This document shows positions 8,652 through 18,700 of a stretch of DNA of 63,360 nt, piece after piece. The DNA comes from Rhodobacter sp. SGA-6-6. Its GTDB lineage: Bacteria; Pseudomonadota; Alphaproteobacteria; Rhodobacterales; Rhodobacteraceae. The notes beneath the pieces are model-generated. The model was given only the letters and a program-made list of their open reading frames with translations, searched no databases and was not told the DNA's origin. The stretch spans positions 1-63,360 of the forward strand of contig NZ_JAAKGP010000016.1 of assembly GCF_011043545.1 (NCBI RefSeq). Reading direction: 5' to 3'. The translations under genes and the position numbers were made by a program. Within the stretch, counting starts at the first letter, position 1. Each line of letters opens with the position of its first letter.

Positions 8652-9349
8652 CTCGCACTCTAATCTCTACGCTGTTGGCCGCCAGCATTCTCGCGTTCGC
8701 GGGAACAACTGCCTTGGCCGAGACCACCCCCCGCCCAGGCTCGCACGACAATCGCGTGCGCGTGGCGACCTGGACTGAGGGCCAGGTTTACCGTGTCGTC
8801 ACGACTCTGACCCGTGTCACCACAGTCGAATTCGGTGAGGGTGAAACCATCCGCTCGATCATCGCCGGCGATACGGTCGGGTTTCAATTCGACGGTGTCC
8901 CGGGTGGCCGTGCCTTCGCCATCAAGCCGACAGCATCTGGCGTCGCCACCAACATCACCGTCTACACCAACCGCCGCTCCTACTACTTCCATGTCGTCGA
9001 AGCCCGGGAGACGCCGCATTATGTCGTGCAGTTCCGCTATCCTGAAAACCGCGTGCAACCCACCAGGGCGGTTGCGGCCGATGCGCCGAACTCGAACTAT
9101 GCGGTCAGCGCCCGAGAAGAGTTCACGCCGACGGCCATCTGGGATGATGGTACCTTCACGTATTTCCGCTTCGCGCGGAACGCGCCGGTCCCGGCGATCT
9201 TCCGCTATGCCAATGGCGGCGAGCGGGCGGTGAACAGCACGGCACTCGAGGATGGTGTCATCCGCGTCTCGGGCGTCAATCGCCAATGGGTCCTGCGCCT
9301 CGGCGAGGACGTGGTCTGTGTTCAGGATATGGGTGGGCCCACGTCATGA
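8648..9349 (+). CDS. virB9: VirB9-like outer-membrane core protein
   Basis: A 233-residue periplasmic protein with a signal peptide ending near residue 25 (TALAE) and the VirB9 N-terminal signature: DNRVRVATWTEGQVYRV, then strands leading to TNITVYTNRRSYYFHV. The C-terminal domain contains PTAIWDDGTFTYFRF and IRVSGVNRQWVLRLG, the part that forms the outer-membrane ring with VirB7 and VirB10. It is intact and coupled by ATGA overlap to both virB8 and virB10. Confidence 0.93.
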   Translation: MTRTLISTLLAASILAFAGTTALAETTPRPGSHDNRVRVATWTEGQVYRVVTTLTRVTTVEFGEGETIRSIIAGDTVGFQFDGVPGGRAFAIKPTASGVATNITVYTNRRSYYFHVVEARETPHYVVQFRYPENRVQPTRAVAADAPNSNYAVSAREEFTPTAIWDDGTFTYFRFARNAPVPAIFRYANGGERAVNSTALEDGVIRVSGVNRQWVLRLGEDVVCVQDMGGPTS

Positions 9350-10668
9350 GCCAGGACACCGAAGACCTGGCCGCGCGCCTCGCGACTCTAGAAGCGACGG
9401 GCGACAAGAAGCGCGGTGGTGCACGGCCCTCCCCGCTAACCGTCATCCTCGGTGTGGCCGGGATCGTGGCCGTGGGCGGCCTGGCCTGGGCCGCCCTTCA
9501 GCCATCACCGGAAGCGCCCTTGCCGACCGCAGCCCCCGAAGAGTTCCAGACCACGGGATCGGGCTTCGGCGACCTCGCCCCCATGCCCGTGGTCGAGCCT
9601 GCACCGCCGCTGGCCGAGACTGGTCCCTCCGAGTCGGAACTCGCGCTGATGGAAAGCCTTGCGACGCTACGGGCGGAACTTGAAGACCTGCGCGCGCGGC
9701 CCGTCGAGGCGTCTGACAGCGGCGCGGAGCAGGCCATCGCCGATCTCACGGCGCAGATCGCGGCGCTGCAGGAGGCCTCTACCGAGGCGCAGCGCGCGCT
9801 TGAACGGCAGTTGACCGAACGCGACCGCGAGCTTGACCAGCTGCGCATGGACCTCGAAGTCGCGCGGCTGACCCCGCCTGCGCCGACGGACCTCGGGCCG
9901 AACGAGGAGGAGCTGCGGCTCGCCGAACTCGAGCGCCGCCGCATCGCGGAGGCCGAGGCACGGGCCGAACGCATCGCCTCGCCCATGATCGCGTTTTCCG
10001 GGATGGGGGCAGGGACCGACCGGGAGAACAGCCTTGAGGCGGCACGCCTGAATGAGGACGAAGCCTTCGTGCGCGCAGGCGCAAGGCCCGCTCCGGTGAC
10101 GCGGGCCGTAGTGATCGTGAACCCCGGCAACACCGTCGTGCAAGGCACGATGATCCAGGCCGTGACCGAGACAGCGCTCGACAGCACACTGCCCGGCGCG
10201 ATCCGCGCCATCGTCTCCGAGGACGTCCATTCCTTCGACGGTACCCGCGTCCTGATCCCCCGCGGTGCGCGTCTCGTGGGGCGCTATCGCTCCGATGTGG
10301 CGCTGGCGCAGTCGCGGGTCATGGTGGCCTGGGACCGCATCATCCTGCCCGACAACCAGACCGTGGAAATCAGCGCTTTTGGCGGGGACGAGCTCGGGCG
10401 CACCGGCACCACCGGCTTCGTCGATACCCGCTTTGCTCAGCGGTTCGGTTCAGCGGCGCTGATCTCGCTCATCGGTGCGCTGCCCGCGGCGGCCGCCGGA
10501 CAAATCGAGGATGAGGCAGCAGCCGACATCGCAAGTGACGTGGGCACCGACGTGCGAGACAGCACCCAAAGCGTGATGCAGGACTATCTCGCGATCCGGC
10601 CTGTGATCCATGTCGATCAGGGCACCCGGATCACGGTCATGGTCGACCGCGATCTGGAGATCTTCTGA
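9346..10668 (+). CDS. virB10: VirB10-like channel scaffold
   Basis: The 440-residue protein spans both membranes. A short cytoplasmic tail is followed by a membrane helix near residues 28-47 and a Pro-rich, then coiled-coil, periplasmic stretch (residues 95-215, many Glu/Arg/Leu). The C-terminal TrbI/VirB10 beta-barrel domain contains NPGNTVVQGTMIQAVTETAL, GTRVLIPRGARLVGRYRS and a Gly/Ala-rich antenna near residues 375-395. It senses ATP use and gates the outer-membrane pore. Confidence 0.93.
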   Translation: MSQDTEDLAARLATLEATGDKKRGGARPSPLTVILGVAGIVAVGGLAWAALQPSPEAPLPTAAPEEFQTTGSGFGDLAPMPVVEPAPPLAETGPSESELALMESLATLRAELEDLRARPVEASDSGAEQAIADLTAQIAALQEASTEAQRALERQLTERDRELDQLRMDLEVARLTPPAPTDLGPNEEELRLAELERRRIAEAEARAERIASPMIAFSGMGAGTDRENSLEAARLNEDEAFVRAGARPAPVTRAVVIVNPGNTVVQGTMIQAVTETALDSTLPGAIRAIVSEDVHSFDGTRVLIPRGARLVGRYRSDVALAQSRVMVAWDRIILPDNQTVEISAFGGDELGRTGTTGFVDTRFAQRFGSAALISLIGALPAAAAGQIEDEAAADIASDVGTDVRDSTQSVMQDYLAIRPVIHVDQGTRITVMVDRDLEIF

Positions 10669-10669
10669 C

Positions 10670-11704
10670 ATGGCAGCGAGCTATCTCGAAGCCTCGCTCG
10701 ATCGCCTCGGCGCGCCCGTGCAACGCGACGACACGATCGAGATCTGCATCAACCCCGACGGGCAGGTCTGGGGCGAGTTCCAGGGCGATCATTTCATGCG
10801 CGGCCTCGGCACCCCGCTGACGCAGACCGAGATCAAGGACCTCGGCAACCAGATCGCCTCGGCCGCCTCGACTACGCTCAGCACCAAGAAGCCCATCGTC
10901 TCGGTCTCGATCCTCTACCGGGACCGACCGATCCGGGCGCAGGTGATCCAGCCTCCCGCTGTTGAAGGCGGGTTCTCCATATCGCTGCGGTTCTTCTCCT
11001 CCCTGCCGCTGGAGGCCATCCAGCTTGGCTTCCTCTATGGAAAGGAGCGCAGCCTCGAAGGTTTGCGTCGCGAACGGAACGCCGCGCTCCGCGATGTGGT
11101 GGCCTCCGGCGACATCGATGCCGCCCTGCGCTTCTGCGTCGAGAACAAGCTCAACATGATCGTCTCGGGCGGCACATCGACCGGCAAGACGGTGGCGGCA
11201 CGCAAGATCCTCTCGCTGATCCCGCCTGAAGAACGGATCATCACCATTGAGGAGGCGGCGGAACTGCGCCCCGAGCAGCCGAATGCCGTAACGCTGATCG
11301 CCGACCGGGACACCGAGGCCCGCAGCGCCGATGTGCTTCTGGCCTCGACCCTGCGCATGCGGCCTGATCGGATCGTGCTGGGCGAGGTCCGTGGTCGCGA
11401 GGCCATGACCTTCCTTGAGGCGATCAACACTGGCCATGGCGGCTCGCTCACAACGCTCCATGCCGAAACCCCGCAACTCGCCGTCCGCCGTCTCGCCATC
11501 GCGGCCCTGAAAACCGATGTGCCGATGACCTATGCCGACATGGTCGACTATATCGAGGGCTCCATCGACGTGATCATCCAGGCGGGCCGACACGACGGCG
11601 CCCGCGGCATCACCGAGTTCTTCCTGCCGGGGCAGGCGAGGCATCCAGATCAGAACACGGCCGGAACCGAGGGCACAAAGCGCCCCGCTGTTGCCGCCGA
11701 ATGA
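10670..11704 (+). CDS. virB11: VirB11-like hexameric traffic ATPase
   Basis: This is a 344-residue AAA-type secretion ATPase of the GspE/VirB11 family. Walker A is GGTSTGKT at about residues 167-174. The Asp box is represented by IITIEEAAELRPEQPN, Walker B by DRIVLGEVRGREA and the His box by GGSLTTLHAETP. The ATG starts one base after the stop of virB10. VirB11 switches the machine between pilus building and substrate transfer. Confidence 0.94.
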   Translation: MAASYLEASLDRLGAPVQRDDTIEICINPDGQVWGEFQGDHFMRGLGTPLTQTEIKDLGNQIASAASTTLSTKKPIVSVSILYRDRPIRAQVIQPPAVEGGFSISLRFFSSLPLEAIQLGFLYGKERSLEGLRRERNAALRDVVASGDIDAALRFCVENKLNMIVSGGTSTGKTVAARKILSLIPPEERIITIEEAAELRPEQPNAVTLIADRDTEARSADVLLASTLRMRPDRIVLGEVRGREAMTFLEAINTGHGGSLTTLHAETPQLAVRRLAIAALKTDVPMTYADMVDYIEGSIDVIIQAGRHDGARGITEFFLPGQARHPDQNTAGTEGTKRPAVAAE

Positions 11705-11721
11705 ACCGAAAGGAAATCCCC

Positions 11722-12141
11722 ATGCGCCATACCATCCTCGCCGCAGCTGTCACCCTGCTGGCCGCGCCCCTCGCCGCCCAGACCTCGCCTCAGGTCACGA
11801 ACGATCTCACCGTGACCATCACGCCCCAGCAATACCGGATCTGCAACGACCGGCCCGCGCGCCCGACTTGGATGGATGAAGTCCACCCGCGCGAGGCCTA
11901 CAAGGCGCTGACGTTGATGCGGCTCTACGAGTTGCGGTCCTGGGAGACGATCAAGGCAACTGGTGACTGCGGCTGTGATGTCCGCTTCCCGTCATGGGAT
12001 GCCGCCTCGGCCGAATACGAGGAACGGTTCGCGACCAACACCCAAGCAGAGCACACTCAAGCTCAATTGGCCCTCCGAAACGAACAGAACCAGATCGCCC
12101 GCGACGTCCAGGATATCTGCGAAGCGCAAGGCAACTGGTAA
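11722..12141 (+). CDS. small secreted T4SS-associated protein
   Basis: A 139-residue protein with signal peptide residues 1-19 (LAAPLAAQ). AAAGGAAA sits just before the ATG at 11722, which is why that start is preferred to the ATG at 11701 overlapping the virB11 stop. The mature part carries four Cys residues (in RICNDR, DCGCD and DICEA) and a WETIKATGDCGCDVRFPSWD core. That suggests a disulphide-stabilised periplasmic factor. A gene of this kind commonly sits between virB11 and virB6 in alphaproteobacterial plasmids, but I cannot assign its function. Confidence 0.65.
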   Translation: MRHTILAAAVTLLAAPLAAQTSPQVTNDLTVTITPQQYRICNDRPARPTWMDEVHPREAYKALTLMRLYELRSWETIKATGDCGCDVRFPSWDAASAEYEERFATNTQAEHTQAQLALRNEQNQIARDVQDICEAQGNW

Positions 12142-13166
12142 TGAGCATCGTCAGCTGGATGGTCGGAACTGCCGATGGCTTCCTTGCCGATGCCGCAGAG
12201 TCCCAGTTCGGGGCCGTGGCGAGCAATACCGGCACGATCGTCCTGCTGATGGTCACGCTTTCGCTGATCGGCGTCTGCATCAACATGGCCTTCCAGTTCC
12301 GCAGCATGGACGGGGCCAGCTTCTTCTGGTACCTGATCAAGCTGATGTTGATAGGGCTCTTTGCCTTTAATTGGGCCAACTTCAACGCGGTCGCCAACGC
12401 CGTGATCGGCGGGCTCGACTATGTCGCCGGGGCCCTGATCTCCTCGGTCGGCGGCGGCGGAGCAGGGGCCACCTACTTCGCGGCCGAATTCGATGATCTC
12501 ATCACGGAGTTCAGCCAATACCTGAACGCGATCGGCAACAACCTGAACTGGATGACCGGCGCGATCCTCGGCGGCATCGGCCTCGTGCTCCTGAGCCTGC
12601 TTGGCTTCATGACCGGCATCGTCCTCATCTTCGCCAAGATGATGCTGACCCTGATGCTCGGCCTCGCGCCGATCATGATCGCCCTTTCGCTCTTCGATGC
12701 GACGAAGGATTTCTTCCACAGGTGGGTCTCGACCACGATCAGCTACGCCTTCTACCCAATCGTCATCGCCGCCATGTTCTCGACCGTCGTCGGCATGGCG
12801 AATTCGCTGCTGGCTCAACTCGGCGACCCGAACTCCGCGACCAACATCGGCTCGCTGGTGCCGTTCTTCGTGATGGTGTTCCTGGCGAAGGGCTTCGTCG
12901 CGGCAACGCCCCTGATCGTGCGAGGCATGTCGGGGAACCTGATGGTGGCCGCGGCACCAGCGATCGTCAGCGGGTCTGCAGGGGTCCTGCGGGGGCTAGT
13001 GAACACCTCTGGTGTGCAGGGCAGGGCGCGGATCGGTGCGCTCACGACGGGTGAAGCGATTGGGCGGGGGGCGGTGCAGGCACCCGCAGCTGTGCGGAGT
13101 GCGGCAGCGACAGCCGCCGCTCAGGTGGTCAGGATGGCTGAGAGGGCGAAGCGGTTGGGGCGGTGA
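12141..13166 (+). CDS. virB6: VirB6-like polytopic channel protein
   Basis: A 341-residue integral membrane protein of the TrbL/VirB6 family. Several membrane helices are visible, near residues 27-50, 58-80, 90-105, 140-165, 170-190, 215-240 and 250-275. A central periplasmic loop contains AEFDDLITEFSQYLNAIGNNLNW, and the conserved LGLAPIMIALSLFDATKDFFHRW motif follows. It forms the inner-membrane part of the DNA channel. It is the last gene of the operon, and the cargo region begins directly after it. Confidence 0.88.
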   Translation: MSIVSWMVGTADGFLADAAESQFGAVASNTGTIVLLMVTLSLIGVCINMAFQFRSMDGASFFWYLIKLMLIGLFAFNWANFNAVANAVIGGLDYVAGALISSVGGGGAGATYFAAEFDDLITEFSQYLNAIGNNLNWMTGAILGGIGLVLLSLLGFMTGIVLIFAKMMLTLMLGLAPIMIALSLFDATKDFFHRWVSTTISYAFYPIVIAAMFSTVVGMANSLLAQLGDPNSATNIGSLVPFFVMVFLAKGFVAATPLIVRGMSGNLMVAAAPAIVSGSAGVLRGLVNTSGVQGRARIGALTTGEAIGRGAVQAPAAVRSAAATAAAQVVRMAERAKRLGR

Positions 13167-13404
13167 AACCCAACGAGCAGTCACAGTGATGCGTTCTCGG
13201 TGATGCGAAGGGCGGAAAGCGGACTTGCGGCATCGCGGCATAACAGTTGCAGCGACACCGGAAAAGCGGTCGCTCATGCATTGCGCGGCGAGCCGGGCAC
13301 TTGCCAGCGAGGAACGGGCGAAGAGCGTTCACTCGGCAGCGCGTAAGATGAACTGCCATACTTAATCGAACCGGGCGCTCGCGGTATGGGCACTGTGACG
13401 GTGG
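13167..13404. other. gene-free stretch after virB6
   Basis: No convincing gene, terminator hairpin with a T-run, or recognisable insertion end was found here. It lies between the stop of virB6 and the damaged IS3 transposase and marks the junction between conjugation genes and cargo. Confidence 0.4.
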
Positions 13405-14198
13405 GCGTGAGCCAGAGGGGCTTCTTCGCGTGGCATGAGCGCCTGGGCCTGCCGTCGTCGGCGGGAGGAGATGGTGCTCCTCCCACACATCCGTGCGGCC
13501 TTCGCCCTGTCGAACGGCACCTACGACAGCCCGCGCATGCACCGCGATCTCGTCGATGAAGGCCATGAGGTCGGGCGGCATCGCACGGCGCGGCTGATGC
13601 GCGATAACCAGTTGATCGCGCGACAAAAGCGGCGCTTCAAGCGCACGACGGACAACGAACATGCCTGGCCCGTCGCCCCCAACCTTGTCGCCCAGGACTT
13701 CACCGCCGAGGTGCCTGACCAAAAGTGGGGAGCGGACATCTCCTACATCTGGACCGCCGAGGGCTGGCTCAACCTTGCCGTCGTTCTGAACCTCTTCTCC
13801 CGGCGGGTCGTCGGCTGGACCATGCGTGACCGGTTGAAGCGTGACCTCGCGGTCGAACCCTGCGCCGCGCCCTGGCAGCTCGCAACCTTGCGCCGGGTCT
13901 GGTCCACCATTCGGACCGCGGATCCCAATACTGCTCTGTCGACTATCAGGTCCTGCTCCGCAAACGTGGCATCCTGATCTCGATGAGCGGCAAGGGGAAC
14001 TGCTACGACAACTCGATGGTCGAGACCTTCTTCAAGACCATCAAGTCCGAGCTGATCTGGCCCGTCGCCCGGCAGTCCCGGGATCAGGCCAAAAACGCCA
14101 TCGCCAGATATATCGACGGGTTCTATAACCCGGTCAGACCGCATTTATCGCTCGGCTTCCACTGCCCATCGCCTTCGAGCGAAAGGCCCGGGAAGTGA
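13405..14198 (+). pseudogene. IS3-family transposase OrfB, frameshifted
   Basis: Three overlapping frames together give one DDE transposase. From 13405 a frame reads VSQRGFFAWHERLG. From about 13455 another reads SNGTYDSPRMHRDLVDEG and continues through WGADISYI (first Asp) and NLFSRRVVGWTM. From about 13860 a third reads HHSDRGSQY (second Asp) and DNSMVETFFKTIKSEL (catalytic Glu), ending NPVRPHLSLGF. All three acidic motifs survive but two frameshifts separate them, so the protein is not made as one chain. Programmed frameshifting is unlikely because the breaks are inside OrfB. OrfA is absent. Confidence 0.85.
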
Positions 14199-14232
14199 GC
14201 TAAACGCTCTCCACCAAAACCGGGCAAGTCCA
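13405..14232 (+). mobile_element. remnant of an IS3-family insertion sequence
   Basis: The right boundary is suggested by the sequence at 14211-14232 (CCACCAAAACCGGGCAAGTCCA), which has the look of an IS3-group terminal repeat ending in CA just after the transposase stop. A matching left repeat was not found between virB6 and 13405. OrfA is missing too, so the element is truncated at its left end. It sits exactly at the border between the virB operon and the cargo genes. Confidence 0.6.
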
Positions 14233-14338
14233 CTGAGCCTGCAGCTATTTCAGATCGATATGCCCCACGGGTGTGGATGCAGCACCGGAGGGCGGAAGCA
14301 CTCGGCCGATGACACGGGAAGGAAGATACATGCTTGCG

Positions 14339-14363
14339 GGAACCCAAAGGCTGGGAGTTCGTT
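14339..14363 (+). promoter_or_regulatory. EcfG-type (general stress) promoter of galU
   Basis: GGAAC at 14339-14343 and CGTT at 14360-14363 are separated by exactly 16 bases. This is the consensus of alphaproteobacterial EcfG sigma factors, and the pair ends 45 bases before the galU ATG. An EcfG-type sigma gene is present at 30293-30844. A nine-base match with flexible spacing is expected about once by chance in a window of this size on both strands, so placement directly before a gene is the main support. Confidence 0.6.
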
Positions 14364-14407
14364 GTAGGCCTAAGAACGCCCCACACAGCCGAGAGTCGGT
14401 GAAAAGC

Positions 14408-15280
14408 ATGTCGACAAGGACGGTCATCATCCCAGCGGCCGGGCATGGCACGCGCTTGCTGCCAGCGACCCGGATGACGGCAAAAGAGCTTTTGCCGATC
14501 TATGATCGCGTGGCGATTGATTTTGCCATGGAAGAGGCCGCAGGCGCCGGGGTCGAGCGGATCGTGCTGGTCATCAGCGCGTCCAAGGAGGCCATCCGGA
14601 CCTACCTTGGTCCGGTTGACGCCACGCAACCCCGCAGGCCCTCCGGTTCTGGCAGAAGCCCGGGCAGGCCGAAGCCCGAAGTCTGCTTCGTGATTCAGGA
14701 AAAAGCCCTGGGCCTTGGGCATGCGGTGCTGTGTTGCAAGCACATGGTCCTGCCCGGACCCTTCGCCGTCCTTCTTCCCGATGACATCATCATGGGGCCG
14801 AACTGTCTTGAAGACATGACCACGCATTACACCACGGGGCACATGATTGCCGCGATGGAGGTCAAGGCGCACGAGACATCGCAGTATGGCATCTTCCAGT
14901 GCAGCGGACCCACGACTGATCGCCGCATCCCGGTTTCCGGAATGGTCGAGAAGCCTTGGCCCGGCACTGCGCCGTCCTTGTTCGCGGCGGTGGGGCGATA
15001 CATTCTTGACCCGACGATCTTCGGCCTGCTGGAACGCACCCCTTTGGGCAAGGGCGGCGAGTTGCAGCTGACCGATGCCATCGCAGCCGCGACCCGGAAC
15101 ACCGATGTGTCTGCCTTCAGGTTCGTCGGCACCCGCTATGATTGTGGCAACCACGATGGCCTGCTTGCCGCTTCCGTGGCGCGTCAGTCCATCGTCCGCC
15201 AGAAAACAGCCGCACGCGACGCCACCGATGCGCTTTCCGTTGTAGGTTTCGGTGCGAGTGGTGTTAAGTTGAGTGCATAG
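14408..15280 (+). CDS. galU: UTP--glucose-1-phosphate uridylyltransferase
   Basis: The 290-residue enzyme makes UDP-glucose from UTP and glucose-1-phosphate. The nucleotidyltransferase signature is intact: IIPAAGHGTRLLPATRMTAKELLPI at the N-terminus. ALGLGHAVLCCK and LLPDDIIMG are the substrate and metal region, MVEKP lies near residue 182, and FRFVGTRYDCGNHDGLL is near the end. Length is normal for GalU. The frame is open further upstream, but ATG 14408 starts right at the conserved N-terminus. Its product is the donor for the cyclic glucan synthase encoded next, so the two form a natural pathway unit. An EcfG-type promoter lies just upstream. Confidence 0.92.
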   Translation: MSTRTVIIPAAGHGTRLLPATRMTAKELLPIYDRVAIDFAMEEAAGAGVERIVLVISASKEAIRTYLGPVDATQPRRPSGSGRSPGRPKPEVCFVIQEKALGLGHAVLCCKHMVLPGPFAVLLPDDIIMGPNCLEDMTTHYTTGHMIAAMEVKAHETSQYGIFQCSGPTTDRRIPVSGMVEKPWPGTAPSLFAAVGRYILDPTIFGLLERTPLGKGGELQLTDAIAAATRNTDVSAFRFVGTRYDCGNHDGLLAASVARQSIVRQKTAARDATDALSVVGFGASGVKLSA

Positions 15281-15293
15281 GAGCTTTCTTCCA

Positions 15294-15312
15294 GTCCCGT
15301 TGGGAACGGGAC
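15294..15312 (+). terminator. hairpin after galU
   Basis: GTCCCGTT (15294-15301) and AACGGGAC (15305-15312) form a perfect eight-base stem with a three-base loop 14 bases after the galU stop. There is no T-run, so it may act as a weak or Rho-assisted terminator or as an mRNA-stabilising stem rather than a classical terminator. Confidence 0.4.
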
Positions 15313-15493
15313 ACGCCGACACAAGGCCGCGACTTTGGTCGTTGAACTTGAAATTCGCGCAGAAGGCGAGTTCTGGGGCAAATGCCTGTCTTTCATTGAG
15401 CGTTCGTGCAGAGCCGAGAGGGTTGCGCCGGCGTTCTTCTTTCGTGTGGGAATCCACCCGACCCGGACACTGCCATGACCGAAAGGATTTCAC

Positions 15494-15700
15494 ATGGATT
15501 GGGACCAGATCGAAAACAAATGGGCCGCAATGACCCGGCGCGTTCGCGGGGATCTGACGCCCGACAGCGCAACGCCGAAGACGACGCCGAAGACTCAGGG
15601 GCTTCGGCAGGGAACGCGGACCGATACCCGACTGGCAGCCATCGCCGAGCGCCCGCCTGCGCCGGCGGTTGATGCAGGCCGGAAATTGTCCGCAGAGTGA
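15494..15700 (+). CDS. small protein with CsbD-like N-terminus
   Basis: A 68-residue protein starts at ATG 15494 behind AAAGGA. Its first residues, MDWDQIENKWAAMTRRVRGD, resemble the start of CsbD-family stress proteins (MNWDxIExxWKxxxGxV). The rest is a Thr/Pro/Ala-rich tail unlike CsbD. The stop overlaps the GTG start of the cyclic glucan synthase, so the two are translationally coupled. CsbD-like genes are often members of general stress regulons, which fits the neighbouring EcfG-type promoter, but the CsbD relation is tentative. Confidence 0.55.
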   Translation: MDWDQIENKWAAMTRRVRGDLTPDSATPKTTPKTQGLRQGTRTDTRLAAIAERPPAPAVDAGRKLSAE

Positions 15701-18700
15701 GGAGACCAAGCAGACTGGCCCTGGTCGAATGGCCCTGGGCGCCTCGGTCCGGACCGGCCGATGTCTGGGCAGACCCGTCCCCGGTCCGGGCCGACCTGTT
15801 CGGCACCGAGCGGCTTGAGCATCATGCCCAGTCGCTTGCGGCCGCACATGCGGTTGTGACGGGCAGGCCGCTGGCCGTCCGCACGCTTGCCAGCCGGGTA
15901 AGAGAAAACGCGGGCGTGCTATTGCGTGCCTATCGGACCTGCTCGCACGGGGTGCGGGACGACCAGACCATGGCGCCCGCCGCGGAATGGCTGCTGGACA
16001 ATTTCCACCTGGTCGAACAGCAACTGCGCCAGATCCGCGAGGATCTGCCGCCCGGCTATTACCGCCACCTGCCAAAGCTGGCGGACGGCCCCTTCGTAGG
16101 CTATCCGCGCGTCTTCGGCCTTGCATGGGCCTATGTGGCGCATACCGACAGCCTGCTGTCCGGGACGGTGCTGGCACGCTTTGTGCGCGCCTACCAGCAG
16201 GTCCAGCCCCTGATGATCGGCGAACTCTGGGCCGTCGCGATCACGCTGCGCATCGTGCTGATCGAAAACATGCGTCGGCTGGCGCTTCAGATCGTAGATG
16301 GCCATGCGCTGCGCCAGCAGGCGGATGCGATTGTCGATGCCGTTCTTGCCGCTGGCCGGACACCCGGGCAGTCGCAGCTTTCGGCGATGCAGAAAGCGGT
16401 CGCACCCTTCGAGGATGCGCCCTTGCCCGAAACGGTTGCCGCGCAGATAGCCAAGCGCCTGCGGGGGGTCGATCCGTTGCAGACGCCGCTTTCCGGCTGG
16501 CTGGAAAGCAGGCTTCTGCGTCAGGGCATGACCATCGACGATGTGGTGGCCAACATCCAGACGCGGCTTGGCGCCTCCAATGTCACGATGCGGAACATCG
16601 TCACCTCGATGCGGCTGATTTCCGAAATGGACTGGGCCGAGTTCTTTGAGGAGGTCAGCCTTGTCGACGCGCAACTGCGGCGCTGCGCGACCTATCCCGC
16701 GATGGATTTCGCCACCAGGAACCGATACCGGACCGAGATCGAGGGCCTGTCCCGGGGCAGCCCGCTGTCGGAAAGCGCGGTGACAGAGGCCTGCCTGACG
16801 CTTGCGGCCACAGGCGTCCCGGATCACAGCCGCGATCCGGGGCATTGGCTGATCGGCGACGGGCGCCCGACGCTTGAGGCGCAGGTCGGATACCGCCCAC
16901 CTATCCGCCAGACTGTCATGCGCCGGGTCGGGCGCCTGGGTCTGACGGGTTACCTGGCCGCGATTGCCTCCATGGCCCTGGCGCTCATCGCGGTCGCCCT
17001 GACCCTGATGGGCACGGCGGGCGCTGGTTGTGTTGCGCTGGTCCTGCTGGCGCTGGCGGGTCTGCCTGTCGCGTTCGATCTGGGTGCTGCCATCGTCAAC
17101 ACCATCGTCACGCGGACCGTGCCCCCGACGCCCCTGCCCGGCCTCGATCTGGCGAAAGGCATCCCGGCACATCTGCGCACGATGGTGGTCGTTCCCGTGC
17201 TGCTGCATGACATCGCGGAGATCCCCGAACTGATCGAACGGCTGGAGGTGCATCACTTGTCCAGCGCGGGCGGGGCGGTGCATTTTGCGCTGCTGTCCGA
17301 CACCGCCGATTCAGCAAACGAGACCGATGCCGGGGAAGCCGCCATCGTCGCTGCGGCTACGGTAGCCATCGCGCGCCTCAATGCCGCTTATCCGTCCGAG
17401 GACGGCGCCCGGTTCTACCTGCTGCATCGCCGCCGCCTGTGGAACCCGGTCGAAGGGGTCTGGATGGGCTGGGAGCGCAAGCGCGGCAAGCTGGTCGAGC
17501 TGAACCGGCTGCTGCGGGGGGCCACGGACACCAGTTTCTCGGTTCTCAGCGGCCCGCCGCCGGAAGACATCCGCCATGTCATCACGCTGGACGCCGATAC
17601 CCGGCTGCTGCGCGGAACCGTGGCGCAGATGATCGGAAAAATCAGCCACCCCCTGAACCGTCCCCGGTTCGGGGACGATGACAGGCGCGTCGCCGGGGGC
17701 TACGGAATTCTCCAGCCCCGGGTCTGCCCCACCCTGCCGAATGGGCGGGAGGGGTCGATCTACCAGCAGCTGTTTTCAAGCCCCGGCGGGATCGAGCCCT
17801 ATGCCGCGGCTGTTTCGGATGTCTATCAGGACCTGTTCCAGGAAGGCTCCTTCACCGGCAAGGGCATCTACGACATCGACGCGTTCGAGGCGGCACTGGC
17901 GGGGCGTGTGCCTGAAAACACCATGCTCAGCCACGATCTGTTTGAAGGCATCTTCGCGCGCGCCGCCCTGGCGTCGGACATCGAGGTGGTCGAGAATTAC
18001 CCGGCCAGATACGATGTCGACATCCGCCGCCAGCATCGCTGGGCGCGGGGGGACTGGCAGTTGCTGCCGCGTATTCTGGAAAGCGGGGTTCCTTCGGTCG
18101 GGCGCTGGAAGATGGTCGACAATCTCCGGCGGTCGCTACTGGCCCCCATGGCCCTGCTGGCCCTGCTGGCGGGCTGGATGCTGCCGCTGCCGCTGGCGGT
18201 TCTGTGGACCGTGCTTGTCGTCACGATGCTGTCTCTGCCGCGGGCTTTGCCGCTGCCGTTCGGCCTTTTGCCCGCCCGGCCGGGGGCAAGGCTGCGCAGC
18301 CATTTCGCAGCGCTTGGGGCAGAGGCCCTGACCGCCTTGGGGCAGATCCTCCTGAGCCTGGTGTTTCTGGCCGATGTGGCGGCCACCATGCTGGATGCCA
18401 TGCTGCGCACACTGTGGCGGCTGAAGGTGTCACGGCGGCATCTGCTGGAATGGATGACCGCCGCACAGGCCGGCAGCGGCGCGCGGCCGACCATGCCGCG
18501 CCAATACCTGCACATGGCGCCGGGCGTCCTTCTGGGGCTGGCAACCTGCGGGACGGCTTGGCTTGTTAACCCGACTGCATGGCCATTGCCGCTGTTGTTC
18601 GCGCTGGCCTGGCTGGCCGCCCCGGCCGTCGCACGGGTGGTCAGCCTTCCCCGGGCCAGGCAAGCCACCGCTGTCCTTTCGCGGGCGCAGGCGCTGGAAT

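Noticed and set aside
13405-14198. Programmed frameshift IS3 transposase (OrfAB) rather than a pseudogene
   Set aside because: The frame breaks fall inside OrfB at two places and OrfA is absent, unlike the single -1 shift between OrfA and OrfB in active IS3 elements.
14339-14407. An earlier start of galU at 14273
   Set aside because: The extra N-terminal 45 residues do not match the GalU family and the segment contains the EcfG-type promoter; the family signature begins right after ATG 14408.
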